Counted from the stretch's first letter, positions 1 to 10,112 are shown. The stretch is DNA of 64,000 nt from Tigriopus japonicus (GCA_010645155.1 CM021321.1:9782414-9846413); one strand, 5' to 3'. The notes: generated by a model not told the origin, from the letters alone. Translations and numbers: made by a program.

Positions 1-278
1 ATAAATTTAAAGAAAATTTACGATTTAGTTAAATTTTTCTACTCACTCTAGTCATCACATTAATAAATGATGAATGAGAAACGTTCACTCTTAAAATCTA
101 ATCAGGTCATTACAAAGTTGCATTTTTTAGCTGCGTTTCAACGCAACGCAGTTTCTGTAGCAAGGCTATTCTTTGCATAAGGATTGTTTTATTGATTTCA
201 TTTATTATTGCTTCGTTATTTAAAAAGACATTTTCCAAGTATGAAAAAGGAAAAGGGTATCTGGTCTGCTTGTGTTGA

Positions 279-575
279 TCAGGCAATCACACAAGACCCA
301 CTCATCGGCGCGATCCCTCTACCGCTTGGCGCGGGCACTTTGAGCTGCTGGGTTTCCCCCCTGGCCCGATTCGCACCTCCTCAGACAACCTGGCCATCCT
401 CGGCTCCCCGAAAATGTCCATATTGACGCCAAGCTTAGTGCGGACACCAATTCAACATGAAGCCTTGTATGGCCGCGATCCCGACCTCAAACCATCCTCA
501 GATACCAGCCTCCCAGTCACAGGATTACAGGGCTCGTCACACACCCCAGCTATTATACGGGAGGTCGGAAACTGA
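279..575 (+). CDS. Orphan GC-rich open frame, possible terminal exon or element remnant
   Basis: A frame bounded by a TGA at 276 stays open for 98 codons and closes with TGA at 573-575. The patch is clearly more GC-rich than its AT-rich surroundings and its codons look used rather than random. There is an internal ATG at 414. A plausible splice acceptor (TGTTGATCAG at 273-282) precedes it after a short pyrimidine-rich run. No good donor follows, and an ATTAAA hexamer sits at 786-791, so a last exon with a 3' UTR is one reading. The predicted peptide is rich in Pro, Ser, Arg and Leu and was not recognised; no transmembrane segment or Cys pattern is visible. A frame in another phase (208-426) is also open but has a less convincing composition. 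It could equally be a decayed mobile-element gene. Function unknown. Confidence 0.33.
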   Translation, partial: SGNHTRPTHRRDPSTAWRGHFELLGFPPGPIRTSSDNLAILGSPKMSILTPSLVRTPIQHEALYGRDPDLKPSSDTSLPVTGLQGSSHTPAIIREVGN

Positions 576-950
576 ACCAATCATAAATGTTGACGCAAAG
601 GCCTGCCAATGCATCATTTTTTCACTTTATTCCGTTTATTGTCATTATCTGCGTGTTCTGTCCGTTTTGCATTAATTTGCAATTTTCACGCTTTTTTGGC
701 CATTTCTACTTGCCATGCCCAGATCAGTTGATAAACTTTAATGTTCATGAATTTGTTATTGTAACCCTTGGTCGTGTCATGGCGTATTAAATAATGATTT
801 ATGTAAAATCATACAAAAATGTAAAAAAGACATGTCAGATGTTAAAATGATAATGTTAAAAACACGTTAAAAATAGTAACGTAAAATCATGATATCACAT
901 TGCGTTGACTAGATTGCGTTTCAGGGCACATGGAAGAAATGAAGCTGGGA
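576..950. other. AT-rich non-coding stretch
   Basis: No gene is visible. It contains an ATTAAA polyadenylation-like hexamer at 786-791, which would fit a 3' UTR of the 279-575 frame if that is an exon. Bases 1-278 are likewise AT-rich and empty. Confidence 0.4.
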
Positions 951-1412
951 TTGACCAAGAAGCACGGAAATCATGGAGTGGGAGGCTAGCACTGAGAATT
1001 ATGATTTCTAGCAGAAACGAACCATTTGCGTTCTACTGCAAATGAGACCTGGCTTGCATTGAGAAGAACACGTATTTCAAATTTCAGCCCAATCGAATGC
1101 CGGGGTGAAAAGTTATGCCTTCTCCAATTTATGTACTGAAGAAAGGATAGAATGAATGAACTCGCCCTTTTGTGGTAAAACGATTACCACAAAAGGGCTA
1201 GTTCATTCATTCTCGGTAGGATTTGCACTGAACTTTGAGTGAGCATAACTTTTGTCTCCCGCGTTCGATTGAGCTGAAAATTGAAGTACGTATTCTTGAC
1301 AACATATGAAAGGTCTCATTTGCAGAAGAACATAATTGAATTGTTCTTACTGGAAATCATTATTATCATCGCAAGCCTCCCACTCCATGATTCCAGTGCT
1401 TCTTGGATTGAC
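951..1412. repeat. Foldback (long inverted repeat) element
   Basis: Two arms of about 200 bases, 951 to about 1180 and about 1187 to 1412, are reverse complements with roughly three quarters of positions matching. Shared blocks include GGAGTGGGAGGCT near the outer ends, GCAAATGAGACCT, and TCAGCYCAATCGAA with AAAAGTTATGC inwards. The centre, 1149-1213, is a near-perfect hairpin with a five-base loop. No long open frame or clear target duplication was found. It resembles a MITE or foldback element; a transcript would form one long stem. Confidence 0.75.
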
Positions 1413-1437
1413 AGACAGTACAGATACAGTTGGTTAA

Positions 1438-1705
1438 AGCACAAACTAGCCCCAGACTTCTCAGTTCTAGCTAAGCAGGCAGACTACGGCGACAGTTGTT
1501 TGATCCGTGACCTCTAGATGACTCAGGCTGTATTTTCGGGATTGACTCTGAGAATCAAACTTGAAAAGGGATATTTGCGTTACAAACAAGGTAGCGCCAT
1601 CTATGACGTTCCTTATGAAACCATCATTTTTAACAATGTTGTTAGGTAATCCCTCATAGAGGGCGGTTTTGGCGACGTCAAAATTGAGATATCTCTATTT
1701 CATTT
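1438..1705 (+). repeat. Dispersed repeat, copy A
   Basis: This stretch is matched at 9619-9890 with about nine positions in ten identical, including the phrases CTTCTCAGTTCTAGCTAAGC and GTTAGGTAATCCCTCATAGA. It has no coding capacity. It contains TAGCGCCATCTA at 1592-1603, which matches the AGATGGCGC core reported for insect CTCF. Orientation is arbitrary. Copy A lies next to the minus-strand LINE remnant, so it could be part of a larger composite element. Confidence 0.8.
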
Positions 1706-1739
1706 ATCTATGGTTAAAGGTAGATGATGAAAATCTTGG

Positions 1740-2990
1740 TTATTGCAGTAGAGAGGGTGGGTAAGATTGAACAGATCCTTCGTCAGTTCCCGTCGTTGGT
1801 GGAATTGGGCAGGATGCCGGACGAAGGTGCATGACCGCCAATATTCCTGAAGGGATGTCGGGCCAAGGACAATAAGGTGTTGTCAAGTCCTTGACTGGGA
1901 ATGACAGCATGTGTCCAGACATCGCCTCCGGAAAGGTCAGGTTTCTAACACTGTTGGACACTAACCTTGCCAGCCCGGTGGTAAAGGGCTCAGTTTTGCA
2001 TAGGAAATGCGTCCATGCATTATTGGCATATTGGGGCACGCAGAGGTATCATTTGAGGAATTTGGTGTAGGTGGCATCGGCAGATTTGAGGGCGGATTGG
2101 GCGGAGTTTGGAAGCCAAAGTGGAAGGCCGTAGAGGAAGATGGGGTTGATGTAGGTCCAGAAGAGTTGAAGAACTATTGGCAGAGGAAAATTCTTGATGG
2201 GCAGTCTATTGCATATGTATCCGATCCTGGCCCTGGCCTTGGTTATTGCGATGTTGAGGTGCTTTGTGAAGGAGAGTTGGGTGGTGAAGGTGAAACCGAC
2301 ACAGTTAAAAAAACTTGACGATTTCAATCGGACTATTATTAAAGTGGAGGGAAGTGGGAGGCAGACGACCTTTATGGTAAACCATGGCCTTCGTCTTAAT
2401 GGTGTTGACTTGAAGGCTGTTCTCTCGGCAATAACCGTGGAGATTTTGCCATTTTGCAATTCCGTTTTGCAATTCCACCGCTGAGTCAGCCAAGAGAACC
2501 AGGTCGTCTGCATATTGCAAGTATTGTATTCTATTGTGGTTAATGGAGGGGCCTTGGTGAGTAAGAACTTCGGGCAGGTGGGATACATAAAGGTTGAAAA
2601 GAATTGGCGATAGTGGATCCCCCTGCGGAAGGCCGATGGATGTGAAGTATCAGGGGGATAGGTCCTCGCCAGAACGAATGGAGCATTTGAGTCCTGCATA
2701 GATGTTGGCCAGCAGGACGCATATTGAACGCGGAATTCTCCACAGTTGGAGTTTGTGGAATAACCGCGTTCTGTCCACCTTGTCAAATGCTTTGGAGAAA
2801 TATACAAAGCATCCGTAGACTCTCCTCTTAGTGCTGATGTTTGCGTGCACGATTCCGTAGAGGAAAGTGGCTGCCGAGGTGGTCGAGCGGCTTCTACGGA
2901 ATCCGAATTGGAACTCGGGAAGGAGATTCCTGTCCTCGGCCAATCCGGAGAAGCAACTACAGTACACTATACGCTCTCAGACTGAACTTT
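1740..2990 (-). pseudogene. Non-LTR retrotransposon (LINE) reverse transcriptase, dead copy
   Basis: Reading leftward from about 2967, the usual reverse transcriptase blocks appear in order: a QFGFRRSRST block, motif A as FVYFSKAFDKVD (about 2808-2773), motif B as GLPQGDPLSPILFN (about 2636-2595) and the catalytic YADD (2514-2503) within QYADDLVLLADS. A thumb-like section and a QYANNAWTHFL block follow towards 1740. The copy is broken: an in-frame TGA at 2650-2652, a frame change at the A-run near 2310, and another stop near 2047. The first catalytic aspartate of motif A is Tyr. No 5' part (endonuclease) is seen. This is the ORF2-type protein of a LINE that would copy its RNA at the target site; the clade (Jockey/CR1/I-like) cannot be settled by eye. 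Confidence 0.88.
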
Positions 2991-3270
2991 GTCTGCAAAA
3001 GGGGCTTTTTGATGGGATTGATTGAGGAATCAACAAAATTCTTCCATTGATTAAAAACTGCAAGAAACGGGAAGAAAAAACATAACAAATATGATATGGC
3101 GGCAACCTTAGGCTTTTTCTGCTTGTAAATGGATTACAAAAAATGAATTGTTTGTAAAATATAAAACAAAAACAATGATTAAAATGTTTTTTTTTCACTT
3201 TTATCCAAAATTTGAGATCTTAATCTGCAAAACCCATCCTTATATTATCTTCCTTTTTTCATATTAGACT

Positions 3271-3319
3271 TTTCAAGTCTACTTGAATAGATTATCATCT
3301 TATTCAAGTAGACTTGAAA
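3271..3319. repeat. Perfect 19-bp inverted repeat hairpin
   Basis: TTTCAAGTCTACTTGAATA at 3271-3289 is the exact reverse complement of 3301-3319, with an 11-base loop. The stem is itself partly palindromic. No gene surrounds it and the flanks are AT-rich; it may be a remnant of an inverted-repeat element. Confidence 0.8.
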
Positions 3320-3403
3320 CGTTCATTCTGCATGATTCTATGCAAAAACATATTTTTTTTCATAAATCATTCTACTTTTGAATGAAAACACCAAATTGTA
3401 GAT

Positions 3404-3612
3404 AATAGGCCGCATGTTAGTGCACTTAATTCAAAAGCAAGAGTATGGCAAAAACAAGTCAGACTAATGATCGTCGAGTATTTCCTCTCCCCAGCTGCTG
3501 CATTTCAAACACAGCAAGCAATTGTCATGAGTATATACTCAAGGCTGGTTAATCTGACTTGGTTTTTGTATACTCTCGCTTTTGAATTAAGTGCATTAAC
3601 ATGTGGCCTATT
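3404..3612. repeat. Inverted-repeat element (MITE-like), family 1, copy a
   Basis: About 64 bases at each end, from AATAGGCC at 3404 and from its complement ending at 3612, are inverted repeats with around nine in ten positions matching. They run through TGCACTTAATTCAAAAGC and an AGAGTAT block. The 80-base interior is unique. Related ends occur at 3961-4026 and 28989-29066, which share TATACTC, ATTTGAAT-like and AGTGC blocks with a similar spacing. No target duplication could be fixed and there is no coding capacity. Confidence 0.78.
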
Positions 3613-3811
3613 GTTTGGGTCCTAACTTCGCTGTTTTAGTCAAGCTCCTACATGAACCCCAGGGGGTTGACCTTGGACTTGATCTTTTCTCCAACAACAC
3701 AAATAGAAACGCAAGTTTCTAACGCACAGGAAACCATCCTCAGCCATTATTTCTCAGCAGGGTCGGTCCAATCCGTCCACATTAAAGAGAAACTATCCAT
3801 TGACGGACTAG

Positions 3812-4026
3812 GTCAGATGATGTTATATGTACTTGTTCAGATGGCTCGAGGATACCAAAGTATACTTTAAATGGCCATCCTAGAGTGTAGTCCTACGACA
3901 GGTACATAAGGTGCCTTTCTTTCATCGCGGCTTATATGAAAAGACTACATATACTTGAGCATGGCTATTTATACTTTACTTTGGTATACTCCAGCCATTT
4001 GAATGAGTGCGCGTATCATCTGAGCT
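3812..4026. repeat. Inverted-repeat element (MITE-like), family 1, copy b
   Basis: The left arm (TCAGATGAT at 3813, then TTCAGATGGCT, GTATACTTT and TGGCCAT) pairs with the right arm ending CATCTGAGC at 4017-4025. The arms are more diverged than in copy a. Length (about 215 bases) and end structure match copy a, so both probably derive from one family. The TATACTC-(GC)CATTTGAAT-GAGTGC order in the right arm recurs at 28989-29066. Non-coding. Confidence 0.7.
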
Positions 4027-4325
4027 TGTATATCAAACTGTTTCTTCCATGTCTCTATGCTTGAAAAAACAACTTGAATTATAACGTAAGAGTATAATCA
4101 ATTTTATTTTGAAGGAACGTAATTTGCAAAGAGCGGCTTTAATATGGTTAGTTGCAAGGTCATAGAATTAAAGGTATGGGCATTAGCAACACTTTCTGTG
4201 ACGTTTTCCGGGGAATACGATAAGGGGTCTCTAAATGAAAACTCGAGTTCACAGATCAATTTGAATTTGAAACATTTTCTGAGTAGAATGGGGAGGGTCT
4301 TTACACCTTGAAATCATTTCTGCTA

Positions 4326-4916
4326 CACCCTGACATGAAAATTTGTCGTAATTTTGAACCAAAATATTTTCATTTTATAAGAATAGATTTGAATAACTTG
4401 ACATCCAATCTGTCCCCAACTAGTCTCTTCTTCCTCGGAAATGATATTTGGAATGCTATCGACCAAAGTGGAAAGTGTGGACGGCTCGGCGTTTTTCCGT
4501 ACTTTTTCAGGTGTCTTCCCTTTGCCTAAAATTTTGATGAACGGATTAGATTCTGTGAGGTCTTGAATTAGGACCGGCAGTAATATTTCCCGTTATTTTT
4601 GGTTAGAGGTGTTCCAAAACTAGTCTGCTTTCTCCAAAACCGAGAAAAAATTTATTCCCGCCCTTCACTATTTTTTCACAGCGGTTTAAAGGCAGATGGA
4701 ACCGTGCAAAAAGAAAACGCCGGACATCAAGTTGGCAATTGCTGTTCCAGGAATAATTTGTCACTTATTTGCCCTTAAATTACATCATAACTAGTCCAAA
4801 AATATTCTAGGCACTTGTTGGGCACACGGGTGGTTTGATTGCGCCAAAGTGTTCACGCATAGCCGTTATTTTTTAGGCTCAAAGTATGACTACGACACAA
4901 CTTTCGTGTCAGGGTG
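4326..4916. mobile_element. TA-flanked non-autonomous DNA transposon, family 2, copy a
   Basis: The ends are inverted copies beginning CACCCTGACA and running about 28 bases (GAAA-TTTGTCGTA on the left, TACGACACAACTTTCGTGTC on the right). TA dinucleotides at 4324-4325 and 4917-4918 flank the element, as expected for Tc1/mariner-type insertion. A second member with the same ends lies at 27514-27975. The 590-base interior has no intact transposase frame, so this would depend on an enzyme made elsewhere. The superfamily assignment is inferred from end and target type. Confidence 0.72.
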
Positions 4917-4918
4917 TA

Positions 4919-7343
4919 TGCGAGAAGCGAAAACTGCTTTGTGCAAAGTAAATTCATTAGTGTACATTTTTCCTCCACAATGGAGTCATACAAGATTTTG
5001 GGAAGATTTCCAAAATACTGAAAAGCAAATAATTACATGTGTTCTGGAACTTTTAACCAAAGTTATTTGTCGCCAAAGATGCATATTCCCTATATTATCA
5101 TTAAAGTTATTTTTTCATATCATTGGCCAAAATGTTTATATTTCTCTTGGATTTCTGCCTTGCTGCCATAAGAAAATTTTGCTCAAGCGCCAAAATTAGG
5201 GCCAACAAATGAGCAGTATCTTGACTTGAGGTGACCAAGCCTTAACAATGACTCCCTACATCCCTAGTTGCCCTAACCGGATTTTTCTCCCCTTGAGGAT
5301 TTAGCATTTTGCCTTACTAGAACTAAGTTCTTGATGTCAATCAATTGAAGAGGGGTTATCGTTATGTTATGTTAGAACCGTTATGTTATGGTTTCACTAA
5401 AATTAAGTGAAGTCACCGATATGAACCTTTTTTTGATAAAAATCTCTGCGCTAATACTAGAGTGCTTTTTTCCGAGCAAGACCAAGTTTATAAATTATTG
5501 CGTAATTCGACACCTTTTGTTGAGAACGTTCAGCAACAGCAAGGATCTTCCCCACGCTTTCCATGACAAAACAATTCAGAAAACAGTGTAAAGGAAATTT
5601 AAACATAAAAATAATAATAATGTTTATTGCGTCAATTTGATATCATTGGACAATACGTATTTTGTGTAAATCTTAATACAATTTGGAATTTTATGGTTGT
5701 TGTGTTAGCACAGAACCTCAATGTTCGTTTTCACTTTCCCACTTGCCTTACCTAACACTTATTTCATTATTGCAACTTTTCCATGGTCACTCTTAGACGA
5801 GGCCAATTAAGATATGATGACCATAGAAATTGACAAAGTATAACTAGGTTGTATACATTATGTATATTGACCCAAAAAAGTCCGTGGCTTTTTGCCTTTG
5901 ACATGCATTTTTTTAGTTCGTAAGATTAAATAATTTTGCAAAATTAACTTTGCAAAAAAACCCTCTAGGTATCGTGACACAAATTACTCCTTTTCCACAT
6001 TCCGAAAAACAATTCATCGTGAAGAAAAAAACATTCACTAGAGTTGATTGTACGTACGAAAAGAAGGTGAAGGAAGAAACTAGGTTGAATATGTCGTATA
6101 AATATCCTTAGATTGCCACCACCAAAAAGATAGCAAACCTTCTTCTCCCATATGTCCACTCGACATGCACGATACCATTCGCCCTTGTTTCAATCGCCAA
6201 ACCACCGCAAACCACCGAGGCAATCCAGCACCTCCACAATGCGAACCCTCTCCTAAAAGCCTGGTTCCAAGTGGAACAACTCACCGGTCTTTTCCTCCTC
6301 TTCTTCCCCTCGCTCATTTTTCTTTCTCACTTTACCGGCTTTTCTTCGGCATTTTGTCCGGCACTTTACCATTCATGCTCGATGTGTGGTCCATGGAACA
6401 TGTAACGAGTTGTGCGTGTATTATTTAGAAGACTCTTCCCGCAGCAAAAAAGGCATCACTTGAGTGCTTGAATCGGGGGAACAGTACGTAAGTTCCAAAC
6501 ATAGTGACTCATGTTGTTGATAGTGCTTCAGTGTCGTAAGAACCACAAGGATCGGAAGTGTTGGTGGATCACCCCCCGAAAAAACGCGTCCCTTCAGCTT
6601 TCCTGACTTTGAATGCCTAGGAACACTTCATACGTATTAATAATAACAAGTGTGTATGAAAGGGTGAAGGAAAGAAGGAAGAGAGAAAGAGAGATAGGGG
6701 GTCCTTAGTTGCATCGACTATGAGGAAGTGAACGTCAATCACCCTTTTCGACCCTTGGAACCAATGGGGCAAGAAAAACTCAAATCATCATCATCATTAT
6801 CGTTACTGCTACGAGATCATCAGGGGTTCGAAATGGATTGAGGGTGAATATTTAGTATTGGATTCAGTGGTTGCATTTGTGTGAAAGCTCCCTTTCTTTC
6901 CTGGGATTGATTATTTTGGACTACTCAAGTGAGAAATTGTTGGCAAAGAATGGTGCCTCTAACATAAAGCCTCTTGGGCTCTTCAAAAGACTTTGACGAT
7001 GTCAAACTTTCTTCATTTGGGGAGAAGATCTTACCCCCAATGCAAAAAGGAATCAAACTTTTCTTTCCACCCCATCTTACTCGTTTTCACCATAAACGAC
7101 TTGTTCCAATGAGAAAAGGATCCCTTTGAAATGACTAGAAATTTAGTACTTGCCCACCCAAAATTCATACACCTTTGCCAGTTTTACAAAACATCTTTGG
7201 AATGTACAGGAATAAATTGAATTTTGAGTACACAAATGCAATCAAGCCCTGTGGGTTTTCGGAAGTTGGAAGTGATTTAGTGGATGACGTCTTAGTCATT
7301 TTCTCGCTGCTCTACCCCTAATTGTGTTCAACCCAAAGATAAC
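4919..7343. other. Non-coding region upstream of first exon A
   Basis: No protein-coding segment is convincing here. The part after about 6150 is less AT-rich, carries a GA-rich run near 6661-6701, and holds a good donor-like GTAAGT at 6488-6493 after GAACAGTAC, so a non-coding 5' exon ending there is possible. A pyrimidine-rich run (about 7296-7320) before CCCAAAG at 7337 could be its acceptor just upstream of the ATG at 7344. These splice calls are inferences. Confidence 0.35.
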
Positions 7344-7719
7344 ATGCTCAGCTCTCTTCATATGGAGGGGGAGATCCTGGGACCAGTCGTTCCAGTGGAT
7401 GACGAGGATTTCCGGAGAGCCTCCAATTCCGTCCCATTTCCTGAAGCGGACACTTTAAGCGTTCCAGTGAATGTGGGTGTGGGCCCACATGATCCAAAAC
7501 AGTCGAGTTCAGGCCAAATTGGTCCTGGACCGAAAAAGCCGCATCAAATTGTTTCTAGTACGGGCGATGTCATTTTGCACACTTTTCACGGAGGGCCTAA
7601 TTATGGTCAGTCGACTGGTCCAAGCCAGTTTTCGCACCCGGGGATCCGGAAACCGCCCAAGTTCAGTGCGATTGTCAATGAGTATATGGGGGCGTGCTTG
7701 GAAGACAACTGTCAAATAG
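7344..7719 (+). CDS. Candidate alternative first exon A (125 codons plus 1 base)
   Basis: The frame opens at ATG 7344 (A at -3) below an in-frame TAG at 7293 and runs to a strong donor, AATAG|GTGAGT, with the intron starting at 7720. A second ATG at 7362 is a weaker start choice. The peptide starts with an acidic patch (VDDEDFRRASNS, residues 18-29, containing an RRxS phosphorylation-type motif), continues Gly/Pro-rich (GQIGPGPKKP) and ends with FSAIVNEYMGACLEDNCQI. There is no signal peptide or membrane segment, so a cytoplasmic, probably disordered N-terminus is likely. The exon ends in phase 1 with G as the first base of the split codon, as does exon B at 30393-30567. The family was not recognised. 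GC content and codon choice stand out from the flanks. Confidence 0.72.
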
Positions 7720-8642
7720 GTGAGTGGAACACTTGATTTTCTGAATGATAAAGAACCACCCAGGTGGTCAATTTAGAGTTAAATAAAAATGAGTTGTTTT
7801 TTTTTCGCAAGAAGTTTCGTCACTTATAACTTGGGTTCGGATTAAGTTGCTAATTTTGGCCTTTAGTTGTTGATTTTGTAGCAAGGTTGCAGTTAGTTAA
7901 AAAAGAGTGCAATGACTCTCGCGAAAGGTGCAAAAATGGGTGCTACAAGCCAAAAAAGTGGCTTTTTTTAAATTTTGTTATTTGAGAATTGGCAAAACCA
8001 TGAGGAAATTGGTAAAGAATGGCAACTAGCCAAACAGTTGACATTTGAAATTATATGATGCACATCATTATTTTGCCTACCCGAAAAATCAATCTTATTT
8101 GGAGTTTTCATTCCAAAATTATTTCAAAATCTTAGACTTCGGTGAAACATTGAAAGCAAACAATCTTCCACTGAATTTTAATGAGAAGAATTAAATAAAA
8201 TAACAATTTGCTTTTGTTGACAGAATTTACATTTTGTAACTTTCAAGACCTAATTATAACGGTAATATGAAATCCGCTATTTCTCGGAAAGCATATTCGT
8301 GAAAAGCGCAGAAAAACGGCAAAAAATATCGCAGTATTCGTATTGCCGTATTGACAAGTGATGTGTTTCGAGTTGGGAGACTCGAAGTTTAATTGCTGTT
8401 CAAGTAGGCAGGTTGTATTAAACTTTTTGACAAAAAACCTAAACAGGGATGAATATGGCAACACTTGAACTAAAATCGAGTTCGCGTTCGATCATTGTTA
8501 TTGCTGATCGACTTCGAGTTGGTAGTGCTGCCATATTTTTTGGGGAGGCTCGATCTCTTGCCTTTTGAGAAATCAACTTGTCGTGAGCTTTTTGACCTTA
8601 AAGGACCAATATGGCAAAACTATGCCAAAAATCCAACTCGAA
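7720..8642 (+). other. Start of long intron, AT-rich
   Basis: Sequence after the GTGAGT donor is AT-rich with several T-runs and no open exon. Nothing else was recognised before the SINE target duplication at 8643. Confidence 0.5.
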
Positions 8643-8655
8643 ACACATCAGTAGT
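8643..8655. repeat. 13-bp target site duplication of the SINE, left copy
   Basis: ACACATCAGTAGT here is repeated exactly at 9131-9143, on the other side of the SINE, as expected from LINE-mediated insertion at a staggered nick. Confidence 0.9.
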
Positions 8656-9130
8656 TTGTTTGTTTGTTTGTTTGTTTGTTTGTTTGTTTGTTTGTGGTGG
8701 AGTCAGAACGCAGCTTCACAGCTGTGATCTGATAGAGACTGTCCGCCATATGGGGATATTGCCGCGCCACTTGGACAAGCCAACAAGCATTAATTTTTAC
8801 CTCACCCTCGGGAATGACCCCAGGTTCGCCCATTTAAGCCGTCAAGGGCCGTGACTATTGCATGTAACTTAATACCACAGGCCACTAGAACTCGGCAAGC
8901 CCGGGATCGAACCGGGGCTTGCCTACTTTTGCATTGAAAGACAGTTCAGCGCTAAATTTTGACTCCGAAGAGTTGGATTTGTAGATTTGATTGTTGCATT
9001 GAAAGACGGTTCAAATGCTAAATTTGGACTCCGAAGAGTTGAATTTGGAGAGTGGCGGTCAGCCGGGATCAAGCCCGAGCCTTCCGCACGACAACCCGAC
9101 GCAGTACGCACTACGCCATGCCTCACCCCC
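8656..9130 (-). mobile_element. Full-length tRNA-derived SINE
   Basis: Read on the minus strand, the element starts at 9130 with a tRNA-like head. It has an A box TGGCGTAGTGCGT (9119-9107) and a B box-like GGCTTGATCCC (9075-9065), the two internal RNA polymerase III signals. A body follows with a 52-65-base tandem duplication (8931-8995 and 8996-9047), then a second tRNA-like T-arm with B box GGTTCGATCCC (8913-8903) set in a GGCAAGCCC/GGGCTTGCC stem, and a 3' (CAAA)n tail ending at 8656 (TTTG repeats on the plus strand). Exact 13-bp target duplications (8643-8655, 9131-9143) bound it. It encodes no protein and would be moved by a LINE. Other copies of the body are at about 9375-9600 and 45952-46125. 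Confidence 0.88.
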
Positions 9131-9143
9131 ACACATCAGTAGT
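9131..9143. repeat. 13-bp target site duplication of the SINE, right copy
   Basis: Exact copy of 8643-8655; together they define the SINE boundaries. Confidence 0.9.
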
Positions 9144-9374
9144 ATTGCCCTCTCTTTTGTTTATGTGATTTTTCCGTGTCAATGGCTGATTTTTAGAATG
9201 CTTTTAACATGATCTACTAAATGACAATCATTCATTATTCATGGAGGGGTTAAATTCAAGAAATACGACACAAGTCATTGTTTTGGTTGAATTTTTGAAA
9301 AAACTGTTCCTCAACAGCATTGAACGCAAGAATATTTAAAATCACTTCCATGACAAAAGGTCGCATTTGAAGTG

Positions 9375-9600
9375 CATTCGCTGGTTCGAATCCCAGGCTT
9401 GCTGAGTCCTAGGGGTATGTGGTATTAGTCGCGGCTTTGACAGCTTATTTGGACAAACCTGCGGTCATTCCCGAGGGTGAGATAAGAATTAATGATTGTT
9501 TAGTGGAGCGGCAATAGCCCTTGAAGCGGACAGCCTTTATCAGATCACCGCTACGATGCTGCGTTTTTATCCCAGAGAAAGCAAAAGAAACAAAAACAAC
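9375..9600 (+). mobile_element. SINE copy, 5'-truncated
   Basis: Plus-strand copy of the same SINE body. It starts near the second B box (GGTTCGAATCC at 9383-9393) and continues through TGGTATTA, CGGTCATTCCCGAGGGTGAG, the CGGCAATA-like block and CAGATCACCGCTACGATGCTG. It ends in an A-rich AAAGAAACAAAAAC tail instead of (CAAA)n. The tRNA head with the A box is missing, so it lacks the full internal promoter. Confidence 0.82.
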
Positions 9601-9618
9601 AGGTCATCACCTACATTT

Positions 9619-9890
9619 GAGCACAAACCAGCTCCAGACTTCTCAGTTCTAGCTAAGCAGGCAGACGACGGCAATAGTAGTTTGATCCGTGACCTCTAGA
9701 TGACTCAGGCTGTATTTTCTGGATTGACGCTGAGAATCAAACTTCAAAAGGATATTTGCGTTACAAACAAGGTAGCGCCATCTATGACGTTCCTTATTAA
9801 ACCATCATTTTTAACAATTTTGTTAGGTAATCCCTCATAGAGGGCGTTTTGGCGAGGTCAAAAGTGAGATATCTCTATTTTATTTATTTG
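9619..9890 (+). repeat. Dispersed repeat, copy B
   Basis: Second copy of the repeat at 1438-1705, starting with GCACAAACCAGC and ending with GAGATATCTCTATTTTATTT. It follows directly after the tail of a SINE copy, unlike copy A. It keeps TAGCGCCATCTA at 9773-9784. Non-coding. Confidence 0.8.
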
Positions 9891-9984
9891 AGGAGCAAAT
9901 TGTGCTGAGAGGACGCTTCAAGGCACTTAAACTTGAGTTTAGGATACTGGAGCAATTTGTATAACAGCAATCACTACGGTGATA

Positions 9985-10112
9985 GACCTGTGATGTATTT
10001 GTAATTTCAATTACTTGATTACAATAGCATTACAAATTTCAATTACATTTTCGCAATTGCATTTGTAATTAGTTGTAATTAATTACATTTCAAAAGTAAC
10101 TAGCGCAGGTCT
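9985..10112. repeat. Short terminal-inverted-repeat element, TGTAATT-rich
   Basis: The ends AGACCTGTG (9985) and CGCAGGTCT (to 10112) are inverted copies. The interior is filled with TGTAATT/AATTACA words in both orientations, a pattern seen in small hAT-type non-autonomous elements. No matching 8-bp target duplication was found, so the boundaries are approximate. Confidence 0.5.

Noticed and set aside
8656..8695. (TTTG)n as an independent microsatellite
   Set aside because: It is the (CAAA)n tail of the minus-strand SINE, adjacent to its target duplication.
8896..8926. Possible tRNA gene (B box in a GGCAAGCCC stem)
   Set aside because: No A box at the correct distance and no cloverleaf; it is the internal T-arm-like part of the SINE.
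9380..9395. Possible tRNA gene on the plus strand (GGTTCGAATCC)
   Set aside because: The following sequence matches the SINE body, and no acceptor stem can be formed.
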